A stretch of DNA of 64,000 nucleotides from Dasyornis broadbenti (GCA_013397935.1 VZRN01003396.1:727476-791475); one strand, 5' to 3'; positions 23,826 to 39,149 are shown, numbered from the stretch's first letter. Notes: generated by a model from the letters alone, not told the origin. Numbers and translations are program-made.

Positions 23826-26800
23826 TTTTGATTAGAGTTGTCAGCAGCCAAAAGCTTGATGCAATGGGAAGCACTGTAATTAACCCTTGAAATGGTGTGA
23901 CCCTTTTGATTAATTACAATTGAACTTTTAAAAATCTATTTAATTAGACATGGTCAGGGAGATGACTTCTAATAAGCAAAATCAGATGAGAAATGCTTAA
24001 AATTGTGTTATTTGTTCTTTTGTCTGAAGAGGCATTTGATTTGGAATACTTTCTTCATAGAGGGAGTTGCATTTCATGTCTGCAAAGATTCAAAAGCTTA
24101 TCCTTGCTGCAGGCTTGCCCCTGGAAGACAATATTTATACATCCTCTGTTTTGACACTTTGTTTTGAGTTGGATCAGTCCACAAAAAAAAATTCTGCTGG
24201 GCGAAGAGGTGGCTGCAATGGCAGACTTGTCCTTAATGTGAGGAAACAGGAGGCTGGTGAGAAGAACTGTTGTGGCTTGTCTTGGAGGAGACATTAATAT
24301 AAAGGAAATTGCTCACAGTTTTCTTGAGGAGTGATAAAATATTTCCAAATTCTTAAATCTCAGAAGTTTGTTGAGGTGACAGGTGACATAAAAATGCCAT
24401 TTTGAAAAGGGCAAAGTTTGTGACTGGCTTTACTTTGAAGAGTAATTTCAGGAAAAAGAGGTTTAATTTGTTGGAGTACATGTGTGATTGCCAGATGAGC
24501 TCATAGCTCTATTGTCTCATGAGTGTTTCAAGACATGCAGCAGAAAGCCTTAGTTTTTTGAGATGTATGCAGTTTTAAAGTGTGTCTTTATTTTGCTCTG
24601 TAGATAAATCTTACTACTTTTGTGAAGACTCTGGAAACACTTTACAGTGTTTTCATGATGTTTAAAGGAAAAGATATTTGCTACCATCTGTTCTGTCCAG
24701 AGGATTTTTGTGTAAGATTAGCTTTACAGCATTGTTCTCAAAAATTTGGACACGATTAAGAAGGTAGATATTGTAATATGCTTTTAAAAGACCAAGGTTT
24801 TAATGCAGCAGACTGAAAAGAGGAGTAGCCTAACCCTGTTTGATTCAGTTTGGTAGTTTGCGTACCTGCTCTGCCAAGAGAGGGTGAGGAAATTTGTGCA
24901 TGAGCCAAAGTTACAATTGCATTCAAATGACCTTACAACATCAAGAACTGTTCATATTGGGTGACCACAAATAGAAGCAACACTTAAAGCAAGCCTTCTA
25001 GCCAAATGGTGAGGTTCTGGTGGGGAAAAAGAGACACAAGAAAGGAAGAATGCTATGCAGATGATCAGGAGCAAAAGGAGTTGAAAACCAGGTACAGCAG
25101 GGGCTGCTATGGAGCCATAATCCCCCAATATGGTTTGTCTCTCTTAGAGCTGAGATTTGACTGTAGCATGTAAGTAGTGTGTGTGCAGAGTCATTGCTAG
25201 CCATATTTTAATTAACTCAGACAAAAAAAAGGAACATGGCAAATGCTGCTTTAGTACTTCTTATTTTCCCTTACTCAGCGTTTTAGTTGAATGCTGGTTT
25301 TCAACTCTTGCGCTGCATAACGCTGCCCAGCATCTTTCTCAAATCCCACTGAGCTGATACAGCTTTGGACTGGTGGGGCAGTGGTATAGACTTATGCTTC
25401 GATGTTCAAAAGTAGGTTATTGGTAGCTTACTGTGCTTGAATGGGTCAAGGATTGTTGTTTACTGTGGTTGCCTCCCTCCCTGCCTCCATGTCTAACGTT
25501 AGTAAACTGGCATTTTATTTACCACCATAAGATTTTTTTTGAGAATAAATGAGAAAGAATCTGAGATAGCTAATATTTTTAAGGTTACAGATAAAACTGC
25601 TTTGGGCACAAGGTCTCTTAAGTTGTGATGCTGTTAAACATGTGCTGTGTTGAGAATAGGCAGATCAGTGCAAGAGGAATTACTTGCACAGTTTTGCAGG
25701 CTTTCAGCTGCAAAGATATTGCAGTTATTTGAGGTACTGGTATTGTTCTGTATTTGTAGGACAATTTGCCACTGATTTCTGTTGGCAATCCTGGTGTTAA
25801 TATCTATATGCTATGTGTATTAATCTTTTTATATGCTCATAGGTAATTTGGTAGCTCTAAGGCTATTTATTGAAACATGCCATTATTGATGCCTGTCTGA
25901 CTTGTATCCTGGACTTCATTCTGTTAAAATGAAAATTCTTTTAATGTAAGGAGCTTAGAAATGAGTGCTTCCTTTGAAACATGAGGACTTGGACTAGAGT
26001 TGTTTAAGCTTGTTTTCTGGATGTGATTTGAGTTTGCTTTTCTTATTTGTATTTCAATTTAAAACCAGAACTTTAAAACAGCAAAAGAAGCAAACCAGTT
26101 CAATATTATTCATGAATCATGAACAATATGAACTTTCTTTAAGAACAGTTTTTCTTTTAAAATTGAATGCCTCCGGAATATTACATTACTGTTGTAGTTA
26201 CGTTCTTGTATTCTAGTGGCTGGAAGGCAGGAAAAGCTCTTTAGATTTCCTTCCCCCAACTTGATCTTCATTGCGATAATCAAATAAGGAGCAACTTTTT
26301 ATAATTTACTAGTTCTTTCTGCTACTGCACAACTTGGCTGTGTCTGAACTCTGTTAAAAGAATAAGTATGCTTGGTGAATTTGTAAAAAAATTTGCAACT
26401 GCTTCTAATCAAGTTTAACTTCATATTTTACATATTCTTTGTTACAAAACCCATTTCAACTTGGAGCCAAAGTAATATAAAGGGCCTTTCTATCATTGGG
26501 AGCTTTTAAGCTTTGGAGTAGTGCCCATAATAGCTGTTTCTTGCTCTGTGATTGACTGACATTTCTTAATGAAGAGCTTTGCATTTTTAAACTTTATAAA
26601 AGTGTTTTGGATATGCACTACCTGCAATACCTAAAATCCTTAACACACTCAAAAATCTCAGTGCTATAATTGTTTTCAGACTATTGTAGGAAAGCCAGGG
26701 GAAGGAAACAAGGTGTTTTTGTAAAGCTTTTAGCATCTGTAACATGATATTGCAAAGTACGGGAATGCAATTGTTGTTGGGCAGACATGGAGTTCATATC

Positions 26801-28852
26801 AGGGAGAAAGAATACCCTTATTGTTGGTTCTTTTTACTCCCCCTTCTTTCCCCACTAGTTCAGGTGCGATTATATTGCAACAGAATTGCACTTAAATTCT
26901 AGTAGAAGCCCATGTGCTCAGGGATTAGACTAAAAAACCTGAAACTGTTCTTAAGTGAAATACATATAATGGGTTCTTCTTGTTCATTTCTGTATGGCTT
27001 ACTTTTTTCCTCTTGTAAATTCCCATTTCACCTCCGGATAAAGAACATAAAGGTACAGTGAATGCAATGAATTATTCTCCCTATTAATCCACCCTCACTT
27101 CTTTTTTCTTTAATATAAGTCCACTTCCAGTAAGGTGGTTGTATTCATCACAGGGTAGCTCCGAATTTGTCCCCACTGTTTTATATTTATCTCTAAAATA
27201 CAGAGTAACAGCTGCCTTGCACAAGTGTTGAGCAATTTTCAGTTCATATGCAGAAAGTCTTTTTGAAGGAACAATTTAAAAGAAATATTTTCAACAGACT
27301 TACTTCTCAAACCCTAAACCCCCTCCCACACCCCACTTTGTGTATCCCAGGTGTTGCTGTTCAATATATGTACTGCTATGAAATGAAATACAATCAAAAT
27401 AAATTTTGTTTCTTTCTGGTGAACTGTGTACTAGGAAGGAAAGTTGAAGGTAGATTAAACTTACGTCAAAGGTGCTGTAAGAAACTGGAGTCTTATTCAG
27501 TGATCAGTTTGGTTCTACATGTGTGCAGGTCTGTACTAAAACTTGCAGTCTGTTTAATGTTTAAACAGAACTGAAAGTATTGGGACTGATTTATAATACA
27601 TTTACTAGCCTTCCTAACTAGGACTTCTAGTTGCAATTATTCTGAGACCATTCAAACATGACGTTAAAGACTGAAGTGGATATGTGGCCTTTTAGAGCAG
27701 TACAGTTTGCCTTTAAGTCATCCTGAGGCTATTACAGGAATTACTGGGAAAACCTGAGTATTAGAAGTGATAGGAGTGTATTTCACCTTATGGGTTCCAT
27801 GTTGTTAAGTTTTTATACTGAAACTATTTTCTCATCAACTGTGATATTTTGCCTTTGATCCCATCTCATTCTGAAATCCTTTTTCCTCTAAAAGAGACGA
27901 AATGTGCTTCCTGATATCATGTGACTTCACACATACAAGGTTTCATCAGAGAGCTGGAACTGAAGGTAGAAAATGTAGCTGACAACGAAACCTTCAATAA
28001 AGGAGATGCAGAAAGAATTGCTGCCTAGATAGGCTCTAAAAATCATGTGAACTTTAAGCCACTCAAGAGCTTAATTTAGTGAAGACTGGCCTGAGAGGCT
28101 TAATATAGATAGCTCAGATATCATGTGGAAACTCTAATATAGACATGAATTGATATAAGAGACCTTGAGCTTATTTTTATTTCTTCCTAGTCAGATTGTT
28201 TGCTTCCCTCCCCTAAATTCACTCTTTATTCTCAGGAAATGCAGTAAAATGGCAGCTGTTACTGCCCAACTACACCTGACTGTACCAGGGAGAGTGAAGG
28301 AAAATTGGCCTTTTGATACTGGCACTTGTTTTGATTTGGTCAGCTTTCAGTGGAGTCTTCAGTAAACTTCTTTGGTGCTGCTCCTGGTAACTTTGACTGG
28401 GAATGTGAAATAAGTAGTGACTCTGGTCAGGATATCCTTCTGCTTGCTGAGAAATGTTGGTGACTTCTGAAAGATTCAAAGTCACTGGGATTTCTACTCT
28501 TTTTTACTTTCTTTTTTTTTTCTGTTTCTTTTTTTCCCCTTCCGTTTTATGTCTTAGAACTAGTTTATTTGTATGTCTCCCAATACTGTAGCTTTAAATT
28601 ATAGCTATTACATCAACAGCACAGTAATTTTTAACTCTGTTCAGAAAACTCCTTGTTTCTTGCATGGTCATTAACAAAACATCAGTAGGAAGGTCACCGA
28701 TGTGACTTGCCCTCTGATGGAAGTGTCATGGGAAAAACAAATGGGTGGATTCTGTGTGTGTTTACAGTAGCCATGGAAAGTTGTACTTTGTTAAAATCTC
28801 CATCAGGCTAAGGTAAAAAAGAAACCCACTCTCTTAAATATTTACTTTTTAC

Positions 28853-28867
28853 AAAAAAAAAAAAAAA
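28853..28867. repeat. Poly-A tract (15)
   Basis: An uninterrupted run of 15 A. No processed pseudogene or LINE tail is recognisable upstream of it. Confidence 0.8.
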
Positions 28868-31800
28868 TAGGTTTTCAAGTATCACTTCAGCTCTTACCAG
28901 AAATCTATTTGGGAAAAAAAATCAAACTGTTGGTCTGGAAGCAGCTGGGGATTTTAACTGTACAAGAAAAAAATGTGTCAGGAGTAGGTGGTGTTAATAT
29001 CACTCTGAGGCCTCCTAAAATTACAGCCCTTAATGCAATCACTGTTTATGACATGTAATTGTACTTATGGATCTGTAATTTCATAACTGGAGAATTTAGT
29101 TTGGGAAGTAATGTTATGAAAGCACGAGTGTTGTCCGCCATGTGAACAGCTGACAAAACAACATTGTGACAAAACTAGAGTAAGTAGGACGCCTTCACGT
29201 TCAAAAACTTTTCAAACTGATGGCGAATGTTCTACTACTTAAGTTCTCAGTGAACAAAGATAACTTCTATGAACCATATAGAATAAGGTGGGGAATAAGA
29301 GTCAGACCAAGGCTTTTAGTGGTTGGTTGCAGAGGTTTTGCTGTGATGACACAAGAACCATGTTCATCCTTTTTAAAAAAGTCACAGTATTCTTCTCTGG
29401 TAGCTTTGAGTGGTGGAAGTTGTAGAAGTTTGTGATCCACACAGGGAAGACAGTTTTGTGTATGAAGTCTCTAAGTCTTGCTTGCTTCTTCTGTCTTTCT
29501 GAGAGATGGCAAGTTGCTTTTGAATTAAAAAATCACAAGTACAAATTTTGTAAGATGAACAAGTGACTGGGTATTTTTGGTGTTGAAGCACTCTTTCCAT
29601 TTCATAAAGAGCCATCAAAATTATTTCTCAAGGCTTGATGTAAACATGTTTCGTGTATCCTTTGGAGGCTAACTGGCCTTTGTTCTGTAGCTCAGGGCTT
29701 TGGAGAATAAATGATTTCATGTGCATTTTTCTGTAGTGATCATAGCATGCAGTGAAGCAGCAAAACCTACGACACAGATAGCCATACAGAGGTAACCTGG
29801 CAAGTCTTTTAATCCCATGTCTGCTTTACTACTGTTTTATAGCAAAAAAAATCCAACTTTGAATGTTGAGAGCATTGCACTTTCTTATAAAATGTTACAT
29901 ATATTATTACATGTTGCTTCTGAAGACTTCCACAGAAACAATCTGAAAGACTGCTGAATTTCAAAGCAATATATATTTAAGTGCATTAAGTTCAATTTAC
30001 TAATGTGATTCTAATATAGTTAGATTTTTACAGTCAGTATTGCTTATAATGGAAAAAACTCAACTTTCTGAGATTGCCTGTGAAATATCTGTCACCTGGG
30101 GAAAAAATACGTGTTCTATCTGTGATGGTCATGGATGGGCATGCAGTAAAGGCTTTCCTACCTCAGCAACCATTCTTTAGTCTACCTTTTCAGTCTCTCT
30201 TGTCATCAGAATGAGCTGTGGGGCTGTTACTAAGTTTGCAGAAATGTTTTCCGCTGATAATGTGCATGTCTTGTAGTTGAGAAGTTATTTTTAGCAGTCT
30301 AGTGAGACTCTTAGAGTCACTGAGGGACAGAGCCCTGGCAGAGAACTGGAAAAGGGAGCTGCCTGCCAATGGATTGGAATGGTAGAGGAGAAACTGGTAC
30401 CTTTCATTCCCAACCGTCTTTTTCTATTTTTGACTACATTGTTCTTTCCTGGTAACTTGCAAAGAAAAGGCACATTTCTCAGGTTTATAAGATTGTGTTT
30501 GGCTGGGAATAATCTCTTGTGTTACTGAGGCAAAATTGGTAGAATTGCATGAGTGGAAACTTCCATTTTCACTATGAAGATATTCAAGGGCTGCCCAGAT
30601 CTCAACAGGCACTGTTTAACTAGAGTGAATCTAAGAAGTGCTCTCTTCGGTCTGCAGTAGCAGAAAGGCTGTGACCTGAGACAGTTTGTATGAAGTCAGA
30701 GTTACATTAATCTGTTCACTGCATTTGCTAATATACCAGATCTTATCCTGACTGGGCAGTAGCCAAGGAAAGCTAATGTAGGCAACAGTGCAACTGAAAA
30801 AGCAAATTGTTTTAAATTATGGAACCTTTAATTTGCATAATACTCAGCAACAAGCAGCTTTGTAATGTTTAAATTTTGATAAAATTCCCTTGAGGCTCAA
30901 TTCAACCTATTTTATTCTTTGAACTATTATGTAAAAAGATTGCTGAGGTAGAAAAATAGCAGAAAGGACAAGAGGGCCCACCAGTTTACATGCTTATGTG
31001 CTGAAACCTGCTGTTTTTTCTGGATGGCGGAATAGCTAGTGGGACTCACCTAAGTAAATTGCCGTGCTTTTCCTCTCTTCCAGCTTTTTCTTACTTTTAA
31101 TGTATGTTTTGTTTTAGTGCTATAATCAAAGGTCACCCCGTCTTTCAGTCTCCATCTGCATGGCTGAGTGAATGCATTTTTCTTTCATGTTTATCTTTGC
31201 AAAGAAAACCTGTAGGTGGAGAATTTAAAATGGGATTCAGAGTGGTTTGAGACTTCTCTAAATGACATACCTGGGAATGCTGCCACATAGCAGACACATT
31301 ACAGTGATGTGTATTTCATTGCTGTGGGATACCAAAGATGAAATAAGGTAGGCTGTGTCAGTTACTACTGGCAGTGTTCATAAAGTAACACTCCATGCAA
31401 CGGAACACTTCCAGGTGTGCTGAAGTGAAAGATCATACTTCTTTCCTGTTACTGTTTAGGGTTAGGTTTTATATGTTCCACCATACTATCTCTTTATACT
31501 GGAATAGTGTCATTTATCTGATATGAAAAAACTTTTTCTTTTCTTACTTGAAAATAACTTTGAAGATACTTGTCTGTCTTCCCTTGGACCAGTCAGGATG
31601 CATCCATGTTGAAGGTTGTGTCTCTTAGTTTTGACTGGTAGGCATTAGGCCTGCTCACAGTATTGCATGATGGCCAACTTTTGTGCTACATATGCAGTGG
31701 TGTGGATTTTTTGGGGCTTCATCCAATGGTAAAATATAGTGTCTATATTGTCTACATAGGATGTTTGTAGGAAAATTTTGCATGTGGCACTTCAGTTTTG

Positions 31801-32678
31801 TTGAGTTGGGTATTTTCCACCCACTGTCAGGTAGAACATGTGATGTACTCTGGATAATTTGCAAACTTGCTTAGCTGAAGTTCAGTTTTATTTTTATAGC
31901 TGTTTGTAATTTGCCTGAAGAGTGCAGACCATAATGGTTAAAATCTGGTGGCGATGATGGTGTCCCTTGTCTTGCAGCAAGGGGAATTGGTGATGAATGC
32001 AAACTGCACTATGGTAACTAAACATGAAATACTTTGTTTTAAAGACTTTATGGCATGTGTGTCTCTGCTGAGCCTGATGATTGTGCCGAATAACATAAAA
32101 ATGATGTGGTCAGTGTCCTCTCTAGTTGCCTCTAACTTTTTGCCGTGAATGTCCTGGAATCACTGTGGAGAGGTATTACCTGCACACATGTTTGGACTAA
32201 GGGTAGAGAATACTCAAATTCTCTTCCTGCCTTCATCTGTAGGAATGTACACTGCCACTGTGCACTAATGCGCATTCTACATTATTTTGACCTGATTTGT
32301 AAATAAATATATAAATTCAAAGAACTGAGCAGAATAGATTCATTTATCTTCAGTGACATAGTTGTGATGCACGACTGCAAAAACAAGCTTCTTATTGAAT
32401 GAGAATAAACTTGTCAGAATTGAGAAACTTGCATCTAAACACCCTCCAGTAAGTCACAAATGCACTGCAGCAGCAAGAAAATAGTAGTCTTTGTTCTAGC
32501 TGTATGTTTGAGGTTCATGTGGTTTCTTAATTGCCCTATAAATTGATACCTCTGTATAGGGCAGCTATGTTCTTCAGTGCATTCAGGTCTGAACACAATG
32601 TAAAGATTGAGGAAGAAAGGAAATCTAATGGAAATCTTTGAAAAGGCACTATTATGCTAAAGTTTTTTGAGAACTTGC

Positions 32679-32696
32679 AAAAAAAAAAAAAAAAAA
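32679..32696. repeat. Poly-A tract (18)
   Basis: An uninterrupted run of 18 A. The 300 bp upstream show no recognisable retrocopy, so it is a simple homopolymer on present evidence. Confidence 0.8.
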
Positions 32697-35210
32697 CACC
32701 AAAAACCCCAGAGTGTACTGCCACTTGTTAAGTGATCTGTTTGTTGTCTGTGTCTGGACTTGTTTTACTTTGTTCTTTCCTACCTCACTGTAGATTTAGC
32801 ATGAATTATCAGAAATCAGTGGGAGCTGTAAAACACTCTTCCATGTCAACATGGCTGTATGAGCACTTACTTAGCAGTAGGATTCTGTGGGAGACCATAT
32901 TGCGTGTATGCTGTCGTGTTTGTATGGAGTTTCACGGTCTGTTTTGGCAGAACCGGTCTCTTATCTGACCCGTCTGGCATACTGTGCAAGTGATCTTGGC
33001 CTAGAAAGTTGTGCATTCAAGTCAAGCCACTGACCTTTTCCTCCTGCTTATTAACATATTTCTTCTGCAGTCAGTGTACAGAGTGAGGCTGGGGAAGAGA
33101 GCTTTTCAGCACCATCTCATACTGCTGAGAAGGTGGCAGCATGCCTTTCTCTGGTTGCACAGAGATACTTTGGGCTGTGGGCAGAGGCTGTGCAGGCAGC
33201 TGGTGTGGGTATCAGTGCCTGTGGAGTCTGGACTGAATAGCAGCTTTGAAGAAAGGGCATGAGTGGTGGAACTGCAAACCTACCATGAAAATCTGTTAAA
33301 AGAGAGAGAAAGGAAGGTTCTGGTGAAGCTTGTCACTGCCAACACATTCACCCCAGAGGGGCTGTGCTAGACTTACTGTGGCTTGAAAGCTGGCTGCCTT
33401 TTTAAACTACAGGACAGTGGCTTATTTTGGCCTTGACCTGTCAGTTGCTGGTGTTGGTGATGATGGAAGTTTACAAGGGAATTACTGCTAGGCTTGAGTC
33501 AGAGAAAGCTTTATCTGTGCTTCCTGTTTTGGCCATGGAGATTCCAACCTAGCGATAAATATCAGTAGGGTATTTTTATGCAGTAATGTAAATGAGGTAT
33601 ATGCATTCTATTTTTTCTTTCTTTTCTGTTTCTATGGTGAGGGACAGGTGTGAAAACTGAGTCATGGGACCATACAGAGACATAAAAGTGCACAAAAGAG
33701 AAATGGAATATTGTGAAGAGAAGGTTTTAAAGTGATGGCAGAATGTTTCACTGAGAAGAAGAGAAAATGGTTCTTGGTGGAGACTGAGGGTCTTGCTGAA
33801 CCCTGCATTTGGTACTGGTAAATAAACAGTGTATTTCTGAAAACCGCATCAGGGTCTGGAACAGCAAAGGACGTATGGGTGGCCTAGTGTAGCCACATCT
33901 CTGCTGTGCACTAGGAACAGCTACAGTATTTAATTCCATGTATCCTGGTAGAGAAAATACTGCAGTTTTCACTTTAGAACACAGTCTTGTGGTTTGCCTG
34001 AACTGCTGCTTGAACTGTCTGGACTGCTATGTTCTTCTGACCAAAGGGATGATCAGGAATTTGTTAAACAAAGCTGAAACTGTTATTTGTATGGGGCAAG
34101 TGGTAGCTTGGAGATCTTTGCCATTATTTGGCTTTTTAATGTTATTTCTGCATTTCTTATTGAAAAGTCTGTTAGACCCCCAAACCCCCAGGCAGACACA
34201 CTATAGTGTTTCACCCTGCTTATGCTTAAAGCGTGACTAAATTTAAATAAAAAGCTTTCTACATGAATCATAAAACAAGTTAAGTAGATTGACTTTGTTT
34301 CAGGGAAGTCAGTGCCTGCATAGGATATAAAAGTATTTTTCTAAAATTTCTCTCTTTTAATTATGTGATATGCAGTTCTTTCTACACAAGTTCATTTTTT
34401 CCTTCTGCCACATTAAGTTGCAAGAAATTGTTCTCCAAACCTTCTTCAATAGAAAAGAGAGCTTCATATGCTCTCTTGACAGTAAAAGAGGTATGATAAA
34501 GCTCTGAGGTCTTTTGCAAGAACATATTGGACAGAGAACTGAAAATTAATGAAGGCTTAAATAATGAAATTGAGGGTGTGCTGTCTCCACACACTTTTTA
34601 ATGTTACTGGCTTCAGTTGTCAAATCTTGTCTCCTTTTTAACTTTTTTAGCTCAAATAAAAGTTTATGTATCAAATGAGCAACCTACACAGGGAATTTAA
34701 GAGGAGGTAGCGAGATCTGTTCCTTTCAGGAGATCCTGTGTTTATATTAAGGATTGTAGTTGTAGGTCTTGCTTTCCATTTTACCTGTTGATCTTGAAAT
34801 CTGAATCTTCCACAACACCTGTGACAGAAATTTGCTTCTTCGTGCACAAGCCAAAAATGTGGCAGTCTTTAAAATAGTCAGAATATTACTTTGGCTTTAG
34901 TGATACTATCCTATGGCATCAAAATGTATCTTCTTCAAATGTAACCATGGGTAATTAAAATCCAAAAGATGTTCCAGTCTTATTACTGTTATTTTGAGGA
35001 AACTGAGTATTGGGAATGATTACTTTCCTTGTGCTAGCATATGTATGAGTCAAGGGAAATGAATTCTAATTGTGATTCTGAGGCTGATAGGTCCATTGCT
35101 CTGCCAGGTTAGGTCATGAAAAAACATTTTGAAGGAAGACATTTCTAAGCATCATAATATACTTGTTTTGAGAGAGACTTTCTTTAAAGTGTGTGTGGGC
35201 AACATTAGTG

Positions 35211-35228
35211 TTTTTTTTTTTTTTTTTT
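35211..35228. repeat. Poly-T tract (18)
   Basis: An uninterrupted run of 18 T followed by AT-rich sequence. No element was recognised next to it on the minus strand. Confidence 0.8.
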
Positions 35229-36135
35229 AATTTTTTGCAACTGAATAAAGATCAAATGCTGAGTTTTCTAACCTTGTAAAGCTACATGTTCTCTGCACTT
35301 TTACATTTAGCATGTGTCTATACTTTACTGAATTAGTTCAATTTCACTTAATGCCCAAGAAAGAGTTGCTTTTGATACTGTGGTGAAAAGTTTCACTTTC
35401 CAAGAAATGTCAATATTCCAGGTAAGTTTTAAAGCACACAAAGAGTAAAAATCCTTGACATATAGGAATAAGGTTTGTCTAAGAACTGTCTTCCTCATGG
35501 AAAGCTGACTGGTTTGCTTGCCTGAGGCTGTTGGTATACTCCAAATGCTTTCTGATTGGGTGCCAAGATACAAATAAGTCATAAGGCACGCTGATAAGTG
35601 GGGAACTCAATCGGCTGATGGTAGAGCAGGTCAGCTTGTCTAGTCCATTTACAGTAGTTTTTGGTCTCAATAGAGATTTTCAATCGAGCAGGAGCTGTCA
35701 GGGAGGCAGTTTGGTCAAGTACTTTCTTACTGCTTGTGCCATGAATCTGGTGAGGTTCAGTGTCCAGGACTATCTGTTGTGCATTTTGGAGAGTATGTAC
35801 ATGCACACAGGAATTTATCTGAGGACAACTTCAGAAACTGCTGTGTCTAATGATTATCACAAGTATTTTCCAAAGTAGGTTTCAAAATGGTCTGGAACCA
35901 TTTGATCCATCTGCACTGAGTGAATCCAAACTTTTATTTTTGTGGTTCTTTGGGGAAAGACACAATGCTGAATGTCAACTTCATTCTGTATCTAAGTAAG
36001 ATAGTGTAGTCTGCAAATGAAGCAAAAACTGAGCATGTACTACATTTAATTTGCATTTTTACCTCCTAACTTCTGCTCTTGTGTAGTTTTCCCCTTTAGG
36101 GAGACTTTTTTTCTCTTTTGTTTTGGGTTGGTGGT

Positions 36136-36151
36136 TTTTTGTGTGTGTGTG
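36136..36151. repeat. Short (GT)n microsatellite
   Basis: About seven GT dinucleotides within a T/G-rich run. This is a simple repeat only. Confidence 0.7.
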
Positions 36152-39149
36152 CAAAGACTGTATCACAGCTTTGCTTTTGCCATGTTCAAGTTAATGCCCC
36201 TTGAATTCTAAAAGAACTCTGTTTTAAAATCTTTGCTTGTGTGACTTTGACTTTAATGGCACTAAGCCATAGATAATTGGCTCAGTTTCCTAAAATTCCA
36301 CAGCCTGTTGTTAAGATAAACATTTCTAGATTCCCAAGAACACAGACACATGTATATGGTAATATGCTGATTATACAGAGCAACCTTTAAACAGCAAATT
36401 CTTATTTTCCTATTTTATTTTTGATGTTTACACACAAGCATCAGAAGCAGAAAAATGACTTGACAGAATAATTGTGCTAGTTTTTAAACTACATTGTAGC
36501 CTTTTGAGCAGGGCTGTGAAATGGCTTTGTTTTGCTGTAGCCATTAGCCCCTAGGGGAGCTGGAGGGAAGCAGTCCTGCATTGGAATGGTGTGTTTTGAG
36601 ATGCACCCTCATTCGTCAGGGGCACATGTCTCAGTTGCTGGGAAGTCCATGTGACCAAGGCTTTGGTATAAAGCCCTGGATTGTTGGTTGTTTAGGAATT
36701 TGTGGTCTTGTTAAGTCACGCCTCAACACTGATACCTAAAGTGGTTTGTAAGGTTCAGATACCAAAAAGTGTTGGAGATCTGGCTTTCTCTGGGCTGAAA
36801 AGAGCTGTGATCTGCATTCCCCCCAGCCCAAAGCTTTAGAGAGGGCCTGTAATTACAGCGGTCATAACAGAGCTGCATTCAGTTCACTCATGGCTTCTCA
36901 AACATAACAGTGTATGGTTGAAAGCATTGCTCCCATATCTGCCTAATCAGAGAAGGCAAAAGAAAATGGATATGAGGCCCAGGGATGTTCACAGCCAGTT
37001 AAGAAATTGTGGGATAGTTTTTGAGAAACTGCGTGTTCAGGGTTGTAAGGCAACTTTGAAGAATTATGGAGATTCTCACTGGATTGTACCAGTTGCTTGA
37101 GCATGTAGGGTAGTTTGCTGCAAGGGAGTGAGGGCCAGTGATGCTAGTGAGCCAAAGCAGATCAACTTAGCATCTTACTCACAGCAGGAATTGGTGGACT
37201 GACTGTGCTTGGAGGTATGCTTCCCAATAGTTGTCTTTGAAATTGCTTCTAGCAGCAACAGGATATTTCAATTCCTTAATTTCTGAAAAAATAAAAAATA
37301 GGATGTTCTTACTCAACAGATGGGGTTTTGGTTTGTTTTTTGGTCTTACTTTTTAATCATCCTTTTATATAATTACTCAACTTAGTCCAAAGCAATAAAC
37401 TCAAACTCAGTCTGAAAATAAGTGGATCAGAATGCAGGAGGTATGGTGTGTAGGTTTTGAGGTTTCTGAGTTTTGTGTTTGTTTTCTTGGGTGTTTTTTT
37501 TGTTTGTTTGGGTTTTTTTAGGCCAGTTGGCAAGGAATTTTGTTCTTCTTACCCCTGCTCTCACTGACTCTGTTCAATAAGAAACAGTGTAGAAAAGCAG
37601 TAGCCTTACTTTGGTTATGCGTTATTTTGTGTAAATATTTTCAGGTCAGCTTTTAAAATTTGAAATTATGACACATTTTTCCAGTCCAGTATTGATTTTC
37701 CAGTAAATCAATACTTTTTAAAGTTTAAATTGTACCAACTCCATGTAGACTCTTAAAAGTCATTGTGGGGGGTAAGAAATTAAAAATTCTTCCTCTAATA
37801 GGAGAAGAACAATAGTAATGCAAAACAAGATTAATTCTGCCCCCTCCCCCACGTTTTAAACCATGATAAATATTTGGTTTGAGCTAGTCCATTCTTTGTT
37901 TAGAGTTATTTGACTAAAACTCTTGGCCCCAACTTGCTGGCAATTAGGTCTGTTGTATTTTTGATTAAACAGTAGTAGTGGTGGTGGGAAACCAGCATAC
38001 TAGCAAGGTCGTTTGGCTGTCTTCCCTTGCTCTTTAGTGTTGCACTGAGGAGAAAGTATAGGGCTAGCTCATCAGGGGTTGGAATGGGAACAGATTTTAA
38101 TTTGAATATCTTTACCTACTGCCTGCTGCCTTAGGCCCACCCACTATTCAGGAAGTTCTTGAGGGGTTTTGTTTTGTTTCACCTGTACAAGTAGCTGGTT
38201 CATGTGTGTGTATGGTTCATGTGCATTTGTGACTCTGCTCTGCTTCTGGGCAAGTGCTCTCACTGCTCCTTCCTCTGGATAGGAAGTGAGCTCAGGACTC
38301 AAAAGCAGAGACAGTGGTGTTACCTCAGCTGCTGCAGGTCAGAGTACTTGTGGTGGTCAACAGCTCTCTCCTACTAGCAGAAAAGCTGTACCCCAGACTG
38401 TCTTTTGAAAGCCTTTGAAGTTTATGGAGCAGTAAAGAAATGGGGAGTTCCATTCTCTCGTGGTGTATAAATAAAGAGAACTTTTCATATTTGTTATCAC
38501 TGTTCCCACTCATATTATTTGAGGACCTGGTTTGCTGCTAGTGTAGTCATTTTCCCCGTACCTGAACTCTTGAACAAGTCTTTGATACCTGGGTTTTTTT
38601 AGTGGTACAAGGAGATATGCTGGTAGACATGGTGTTTATGTACCAAAGCTGATACTCTTGTATTGTAACTTGTGTATTCACTGTGTATGAGGCTGGAGTA
38701 TATACATACTGAATATAACAGCAGCCTAATCCCAGATGATTTGGTGGTTTGGTTTTTGTTTTGTTTTGCTTTTTTAAGCCATTAGATCTTATCTTCAGCA
38801 AGTATTGGTCCATGCCTTTTGGACCTACCTTGTATTGATCTACCTCAGTAAGACCTTGCATGTGTATGGGTGTGAAAAGAAAGTACATCTTTGAGGTGTT
38901 TATACTTTGCATTGCCGTACCTCTGAGCTTTGTTTTCTTTCTTCATTAATTCCTTCTTTACTTGCACGTGCAGCTCTCATACACTCTGCAGTAGTGGTGG
39001 TGGTTGAACAGCTTTCCTTTTCAAAGGCAACTGAAGATCTCCCAGCCAGGAGCACAAGCTGCTGCAGGAAAGGGAATTCACCACTTGTATTTTTTGCAGT
39101 TTCATTTGTTCACTGAGAGGGGAGGATGTTGTGGAGGGCATGGTTTTTG

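Larger units (their letters stand above)
15967..39149. other. Intron interior, long repeat-poor stretch
   Basis: This 23 kb holds the CR1 scrap at 23780-23825, the palindrome at 23540-23557, several homopolymer tracts and no recognised exon. The longest open frame is a 138-codon minus-strand frame (16106-16522) with no family resemblance. A segment near 20720-20807 has exon-like splice signals and is discussed as a finding. Confidence 0.55.

Noticed and set aside
28853..32696. Poly-A tracts as tails of processed pseudogenes
   Set aside because: Upstream sequence of the tracts at 28853 and 32679 shows no coding resemblance or target-site duplications, so they are treated as simple homopolymers.
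33011..33262. Exon-like GC-richer segment following ttcttctgcag
   Set aside because: The acceptor-like site is present, but no matching donor gives an open frame in phase with TRAK1, and the peptide is unrecognised.
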